From Mucilaginibacter dorajii (GTDB lineage Bacteria; Bacteroidota; Bacteroidia; Sphingobacteriales; Sphingobacteriaceae): a stretch of DNA of 64,000 bases. The notes under the pieces are model-generated. The model searched no databases. It had not been told where the DNA came from and saw only the letters and a list, made by a program, of their open reading frames with translations. How positions within the stretch are numbered: the first letter of the stretch is position 1; every line of letters starts with the position of its first letter. The translations under genes were made by a program, and so were the position numbers. The stretch is taken from positions 116,815-180,814 of the forward strand of contig NZ_JANTYS010000009.1 of the NCBI RefSeq assembly GCF_024808255.1, given 5' to 3'. Below are positions 59,315 to 64,000 of this stretch, one piece after another.

Positions 59315-61564
59315 CTATAAATTGGCTTTCGCTTTTAGCTCATCCTCTTTGTCGCTTTCCTCTTTTTTGAGCCTCCGTTTTTCTACCCTGATATCCTTAC
59401 GGGTTTTGCCGGCTGTATCAATATTATCAATCTTGTTTTTATATTCCAGCTTTAGCGCCTCAATTTGCTCTTTTAATTTCTCTTTAGCGGTTTTTTCTTT
59501 CTGTTTTTCCTTTTCTTCCTGTTTCTTCTCGGTAGTATCTTTTTTACCAAACAAGCGCTGAAAAAAGTTTGGCTTCTTAGCAGGCTCGTCAATTACAGGC
59601 AGGGGGTCGTTATCATCGTTGCCGCCCTGTTTCATCAGGCTATCGGCTTTGGCGGTGTCAATAGGCGCAATGCGCTCTCTTAAGCCTTCTCTTAATCTCA
59701 CGGTATAAAACCCATAAGCGCTGGTATCGCGTGGGGTAAGGCCCTTATCGGCCATTAAACGGCCAATAAGGTTGAAGTAACCGTGCAGGCCCGGGCGTAA
59801 AGTACCATCGGGCTGAAAAGCGTATAACCCGCCTTTAGGATAAGGCACAATGCTGGCCAGGTAAATACTTTCGCCAAGAGTTAATTCTGACGGTGATTTG
59901 CCAAAATAAAAGTGCGATGCTTCTGCAATACCATAAATATTACGCCCCCATTCAATAATGTTCAGGTAAACCTCCAGCATACGGTCTTTTTTCATGATGC
60001 GGTTATTCTCGATGATCCAAACAATCAGGATCTCCTCAATTTTACGGGCCAGGTTTTTATCCCGGCTCAAAAACGAGTTTTTAACCAGCTGCATAGAAAT
60101 CCCGCTTGCGCCGCGTTTAAACTTTTTGGTTTTAAAATCGGTAGCCAATGATTTGCGGAACGCTTCTTCAACAAAGCCATGATTGGTTAAAAAAGAAGGG
60201 TCTTCGGCAGTCATTACCGCGTTGCGCAGGTTAGGCGCAATCTGATCAAGCGGAGTAAACTCGGGGTTATCCGGCCCAATCAGGTGCGGGGCCAACGGCT
60301 TGCCTTTTTCATACGGGGTGTATACAAATGAGTTGTTCAGCTTACCCAAATCTGTTTTACCGTATTTAATGATCCTGAAACCATCTTTATCCAGGCGCGA
60401 ATCAAATTTCAAATCATCGGGCTTGCTGGAGTCCATGTAAAAATTCATGGCATACTTAAGCTTACCTGCCACCTGTATGCCATCCAATGCATCAAACATG
60501 CCCTGCGGGAACGAGTCGAAGATATCGGCAGCATTCAGCCAGTCGGTATTCATTTTAAGCTCGTAGATCTTTATCGGGCTAAGCGTGTATTTAATGAACG
60601 GCCTGGCAGTAACGTTTTTAATATGAATAACCGATGAGCTATCAATAGACACATAGTTTTGCCCAACAAATAAATTGGCATCAATAGAAGCTTTAGGGAA
60701 CACGATATCACCCGGCGACAGTCCCGGATGATTGATGAGCAGGTTGCTAACCGCCCACGAACCATAAATTTTTGTTTCGCCACTACTGTGTTCAACTTTG
60801 GTTAGCCTGGTTGAGATGGTATCGGCATTAATTTTAACATGTAGTTTTTTCTGGATAATAGGCAACTCCACCTTTTTACCGTCGGCATACAATTTAACGT
60901 CGATATTTTTATCTGATGGGTGCATTTTACCGGTCAGGTGCCAGGTAGACTCGCCGTTATCTACATCAATGGTCGAGGTAAGGTTACCATCTTTAATTTG
61001 TGCCGTTTTGGCAAGCAGCTTTACCTCGCTGCTATCATCCTTAAAACTTAAAGAAAAATTATTGAGCGACAGGTTATCCGGTATTTTATACAACACCTCG
61101 TTTACCAGGTTATTGGCCAGCAGGCTCAGGTCGGCTTTGGTGGTTGATGTAGTATCGCGTTTCTTTTTAAACAGAAAATCGAAGTTTTTTACGCCCTTAA
61201 TACTGGTTAGGTTGATGAATCCATCCTGTAACAACACATCCGACAGTTTGATCTCGCCAACAACCAGCGGTAATAGCTTTACACTTACTACAAAGTTTTT
61301 GATGCGCAGCAGGCTGTCGCGCTGCTCGGGCACAATGGTTACGTCAGAGAATGATACCGTGCTGGCACCGGTAAAATGGGCCGAGCCTATTTTTACATCC
61401 AAATTATAATCGCGCTTGGCTTTTGCAGTAGCTTTGACAATGGCTTTTTGAAGCAGAGCTTCCCGTTTTGAATAGGCAATATATCCACCTATTAACAGTA
61501 TAATTAACAGCGGGATAAGGATAAAGGCGGCTATGCGTATATATTTAGGGTTGAGGCGCTTCAT
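59315..61564 (-). CDS. Monofunctional GT51 transglycosylase with AsmA-like region
   Basis: 749 aa. N-terminal membrane helix (about residues 10-30), then a ~400-residue periplasmic beta region resembling AsmA/TamB-like repeats, then a GT51 glycan polymerase domain: NAVMTAEDPSFLTNHGF (catalytic Glu), KFKRGASGISMQLVKNSFLS, ILIVWIIENNRIMKKDRMLE and YLNIIEWGRNIYGIAEASHF. There is no transpeptidase domain. The last ~120 residues are highly charged (KDTTEKKQEEKEKQKEKTA). Polymerises lipid II into glycan strands at the inner membrane. Confidence 0.93.
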   Translation of the reverse strand: MKRLNPKYIRIAAFILIPLLIILLIGGYIAYSKREALLQKAIVKATAKAKRDYNLDVKIGSAHFTGASTVSFSDVTIVPEQRDSLLRIKNFVVSVKLLPLVVGEIKLSDVLLQDGFINLTSIKGVKNFDFLFKKKRDTTSTTKADLSLLANNLVNEVLYKIPDNLSLNNFSLSFKDDSSEVKLLAKTAQIKDGNLTSTIDVDNGESTWHLTGKMHPSDKNIDVKLYADGKKVELPIIQKKLHVKINADTISTRLTKVEHSSGETKIYGSWAVSNLLINHPGLSPGDIVFPKASIDANLFVGQNYVSIDSSSVIHIKNVTARPFIKYTLSPIKIYELKMNTDWLNAADIFDSFPQGMFDALDGIQVAGKLKYAMNFYMDSSKPDDLKFDSRLDKDGFRIIKYGKTDLGKLNNSFVYTPYEKGKPLAPHLIGPDNPEFTPLDQIAPNLRNAVMTAEDPSFLTNHGFVEEAFRKSLATDFKTKKFKRGASGISMQLVKNSFLSRDKNLARKIEEILIVWIIENNRIMKKDRMLEVYLNIIEWGRNIYGIAEASHFYFGKSPSELTLGESIYLASIVPYPKGGLYAFQPDGTLRPGLHGYFNLIGRLMADKGLTPRDTSAYGFYTVRLREGLRERIAPIDTAKADSLMKQGGNDDNDPLPVIDEPAKKPNFFQRLFGKKDTTEKKQEEKEKQKEKTAKEKLKEQIEALKLEYKNKIDNIDTAGKTRKDIRVEKRRLKKEESDKEDELKAKANL

Positions 61565-61681
61565 GTGTAAATTTTTCCAAAACTAAACTAATTCCTATCC
61601 CCTGCAAACGGTTGTTTCTGCAAATTGTTTCTTTACCAAGCACAAATGGACCGGCTGTTTTTGTAAATTTGCCATAATATT

Positions 61682-62764
61682 ATGATAATCACTAAAGAAC
61701 AAGTATTACAAGCATTGGGCAATGTTGAGGAGCCAGATCTGAAAAAAGACCTGGTTACACTTAACATGATCCAGGATATACATATTGATGGCAACAAGCT
61801 TAGCTTTTCGGTTATACTAACCACGCCGGCCTGCCCGCTTAAGGCGATGATTGAAAACGCCTGCCGCAATGCCATAGCTTATTTTGTAAGTAAAGATGTG
61901 GTGGTTGATATCAACATGACATCGCGCGTTACCAGCCAGAAAAACACAGGTGTACCCGGAGTTAAAAATATCATTGCCGTGGCCTCTGGGAAAGGCGGTG
62001 TGGGTAAATCAACCGTGGCGGCAAACCTTGCCCTGGGCCTTGCAAGGGCAGGTGCCAAAGTTGGTTTAATTGATGCTGATATTTACGGACCATCGGTACC
62101 TATTATGTTTGGTTTAGAGGGGGCACGCCCCCAGGCCAGCGTGGTAGATGGCAAAACCCGCATTGAGCCAATAGAAAAGTATGGTATCAAATTACTATCG
62201 ATAGGCTTCTTTACCGACCCAAACCAGCCCGTGCCATGGCGCGGACCAATGGTATCAACAGCCGTAAAACAACTGTTTAATGATGCCGACTGGGGCGATT
62301 TAGATTACTTAGTTATTGACCTGCCGCCGGGCACCGGCGATATTCATATCACCGTTACGCAAACTTTCCCGGTTACGGGTGCGGTAATTGTAACCACGCC
62401 GCAAAACGTGGCTTTGGCCGATGCTAAAAAAGGGATAGGTATGTTTATGATGCCGGCCATTAATGTTCCGATATTAGGTGTGGTTGAAAACATGGCCTAC
62501 TTTACGCCTGCCGAACTGCCCGAAAACAAGTATTATATTTTTGGTAAAGATGGCGGCAAAAAACTGGCAGCCCAATTGGAGGTTCCATTTTTAGGTGAGA
62601 TTCCGCTGATCAAAAGCATCAGTGACTCTGGCGATGCGGGCAAGCCTGCCATTATGGAGGATGATGGTGTGATGACTGCCGCTTTCATGAATATGGCACG
62701 GCAAGTAGCGCAACAGGTAGCAATAGCGAATGCTAAAGCGTTAGCAAATGAGGCTGTTGTATAA
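61682..62764 (+). CDS. mrp: Mrp/NBP35-family Fe-S cluster carrier ATPase
   Basis: 360 aa. N-terminal MIP18/DUF59 domain (VLQALGNVEEPDLKKDLVTL, LTTPACPLKAMIENA) and a ParA/MinD-like ATPase with Walker A SGKGGVGKST (residues ~102-111), Walker A' LIDADIYGPS, and LDYLVIDLPPGTGD. Function: carries Fe-S clusters to target enzymes. A TAAATTTG box at 61664-61671 lies 10 bases before the start. NifU-type gene follows. Confidence 0.96.
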   Translation: MIITKEQVLQALGNVEEPDLKKDLVTLNMIQDIHIDGNKLSFSVILTTPACPLKAMIENACRNAIAYFVSKDVVVDINMTSRVTSQKNTGVPGVKNIIAVASGKGGVGKSTVAANLALGLARAGAKVGLIDADIYGPSVPIMFGLEGARPQASVVDGKTRIEPIEKYGIKLLSIGFFTDPNQPVPWRGPMVSTAVKQLFNDADWGDLDYLVIDLPPGTGDIHITVTQTFPVTGAVIVTTPQNVALADAKKGIGMFMMPAINVPILGVVENMAYFTPAELPENKYYIFGKDGGKKLAAQLEVPFLGEIPLIKSISDSGDAGKPAIMEDDGVMTAAFMNMARQVAQQVAIANAKALANEAVV

Positions 62765-62875
62765 ACAACGGCTAAGCATTTTTATTTTGACATTGGCCTT
62801 ATTTTAGCGGCCGATATTCAAATAGAAAATATTATAAATTATTAATAACTTTACTTTAGTTATAAATTAGTAAAA

Positions 62876-63154
62876 ATGAGTTTATTAAGTCAGGTTGAAG
62901 CAGCATTAGATACCATTCGTCCGTATCTGGAGGCTGATGGCGGGAATGTTTCAGTTGAGGAAATCACCCCGGAGGGTGTTGTAAAATTAAAATTGTTAGG
63001 CTCATGCGGTTCGTGCCCAATGAGTATCATGACCCTTAAAGCAGGCATTGAGCAGGCTATTAAAAAGGCTGTGCCCGAAGTTACCGCTATTGAGGCCATA
63101 AACCTTACCGATATTGACGACCCCAACGCTGTGCTGCCCGAAAATTTAAGATAG
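62876..63154 (+). CDS. NifU-type Fe-S scaffold (NFU)
   Basis: 92 aa, the C-terminal NifU domain alone: LDTIRPYLEADGGNVSVEEI and LGSCGSCPMSIMTLKAGIEQ with Cys44 and Cys47, which hold a 4Fe-4S cluster between two monomers. Together with mrp upstream it forms an Fe-S delivery pair. 111 bases separate the two genes, with an AT-rich gap. Confidence 0.95.
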   Translation: MSLLSQVEAALDTIRPYLEADGGNVSVEEITPEGVVKLKLLGSCGSCPMSIMTLKAGIEQAIKKAVPEVTAIEAINLTDIDDPNAVLPENLR

Positions 63155-63271
63155 TGTTAAGTATTGTTAAATACGGGCATTTTTTATCGTATTTACATAT
63201 TTTTGAGCAACGTTTTGAAACCTTTTTCCGTTAGTTATGGTAATATTAGTTAGGAAAAGGGAAACCGGTAT

Positions 63272-63898
63272 ATGAAATATTTAGTTCTCATATTTTTATT
63301 ATTCGCATCGGCAGCAGTATTTGCACAAAGCCATGGCGATAAACCATTGATACAGTTTTCTGGTGTTGTACACAATGCCGATAGTGCCGTTGTTATTGTG
63401 CCTTACGTTTCTATCACCAACACATCATTTCACAACCAGGTTAATTTAAGTAACTATAAAGGTTATTTTTCTTTTGTAGTTCATGAACAGGATACCCTGC
63501 GTTTTACCTGTGTAGGTTACGCCCCTGTTACCGTGGTAATTCCCTCAAACCTTTCAGGTAAGAGCTATACATTACAAGTGGGTATAAAATCGCAAATTAT
63601 CAATCTGCCGGCGTTCCATGTATTTCCATGGGCTACTACAGATGAATTCAAGAAAGATTTTTTAACTATAAAATTAGCTGATGATGATTTGGAGATTGCC
63701 CGCAAAAACATCAGCAAGGCTTCACTCACAGCCATGTATAACACTTTACCAAGGGATGCACAGGAAATTCAGTCGGCAAACGCGCAAGCCATGCATACCA
63801 ACATTTTAAACTCCCACTCGCTAACACCCAACCCTTTGCTTAACCCACTTGCCTGGGGAAGCCTGATCAAGCAGATCTCTGACGCGGATAGTAAGTAG
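63272..63898 (+). CDS. Secreted protein with carboxypeptidase-regulatory-like domain
   Basis: 208 aa. Signal peptide (YLVLIFLLFASAAVFAQ), then a CarboxypepD_reg-like beta sandwich (GVVHNADSAVVIVPYVSITN, NYKGYFSFVVHEQDTLRFTC, VGYAPVTVVIP). The C-terminal ~80 residues are a helical unit (WATTDEFKKDFLTIKLADDD). These proteins are common, cell-envelope associated and of unknown role in this phylum. Followed by the heptamer array directly after its stop. Confidence 0.9.
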   Translation: MKYLVLIFLLFASAAVFAQSHGDKPLIQFSGVVHNADSAVVIVPYVSITNTSFHNQVNLSNYKGYFSFVVHEQDTLRFTCVGYAPVTVVIPSNLSGKSYTLQVGIKSQIINLPAFHVFPWATTDEFKKDFLTIKLADDDLEIARKNISKASLTAMYNTLPRDAQEIQSANAQAMHTNILNSHSLTPNPLLNPLAWGSLIKQISDADSK

Positions 63899-64000
63899 GC
63901 CAGTTGCCAGTTGCCAGTTGCCAGTTGCCAGTTGCCAGTTGCCAGTTGCCAGTTGCCAGTTGCCAGTTGCCAGTTGCCAGTTGCCAGTTGCCAGTTGCCA
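63899..64000. repeat. CCAGTTG heptanucleotide tandem array, runs off the edge
   Basis: Perfect 7-base unit (CCAGTTG in one phase) repeated without change for at least 14 units from the base after the stop codon of the preceding gene to the window end. Confidence 0.95.

Noticed and set aside
63899..64000. Tandem array as a CRISPR
   Set aside because: The unit is 7 bases and there are no unique spacers.

Overview
The window looks like a chromosome segment of a Bacteroidota bacterium in the family Sphingobacteriaceae, most likely a Mucilaginibacter or close relative. The signs are a SusC/SusD outer-membrane pair, a DUF4175 protein with its usual ATPase and YbeY neighbours, an S16 protein with a long acidic-alanine tail, many promoters of the Bacteroidota type (TTTG or TTG, about 19 bases, then TAnnTTTG), and several families of palindromic intergenic repeats. 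The genus is inferred from protein resemblance, not from a marker gene.

Layout. 1-3.4 kb: a partial DUF892 ferritin-like gene, Ku for end joining, a SIMPL-domain secreted protein and a membrane zinc metallopeptidase. 3.4-9 kb: the translation set rpsP-rimM-trmD-rplS on the minus strand, split between rimM and trmD by a module with its own promoter: three related membrane proteins, a short XRE regulator, a VOC protein and a decayed VOC gene. 9-16 kb: a 5'-nucleotidase, a multi-PAS protein without a kinase catalytic domain, pfkA, a DsbD split over two genes and birA. 16-24 kb: rsfS, ftsH, a LUD protein, a small Cys-rich protein, a multi-spanning membrane protein, a NarL-type two-component system and a radical SAM protein. 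24-30 kb: an orphan antitoxin-like gene, DUF2809, a zinc-ribbon coiled-coil protein, Nif3, a Txe-type toxin-antitoxin pair, a TM2 protein, glnS and a lipoprotein amidase. 30-37.5 kb: dinD and an AT-rich restriction island transcribed vsr, dcm, HNH nuclease, McrB-like AAA+ ATPase, LlaJI-like nuclease. 38-45 kb: glutathione peroxidase, ybeY, an anti-sigma-like ATPase, DUF4175, and a TPR histidine kinase. 45-54 kb: a tRNA-Pro(GGG), palindromic elements and a Sus-like locus (susC, susD, fasciclin lipoprotein, DUF5007-like lipoprotein, DUF3472 protein). 54-64 kb: small unknown genes, a receiver-only regulator, a LacI-type regulator, a nitroreductase, a GT51 transglycosylase, mrp and nifU for Fe-S cluster assembly, a carboxypeptidase-regulatory-like secreted protein, and a heptanucleotide tandem array that runs off the right edge.

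How the parts work together. The restriction genes are tightly coupled (two stop/start overlaps of one base) and look like one transferred defence unit. The LacI-type regulator lies close to the Sus-like locus, whose upstream region carries two copies of a CG-centred palindrome in opposite orientation, so local control of glycan uptake is plausible. The membrane-protein/XRE module inside the ribosomal operon has a terminator before it and a promoter whose -33 box overlaps a perfect 24-base palindrome, which suggests a self-contained, autoregulated cassette. No CRISPR array, rRNA, integrase or transposase was seen. All family names come from reading motifs by eye; no database search was run.
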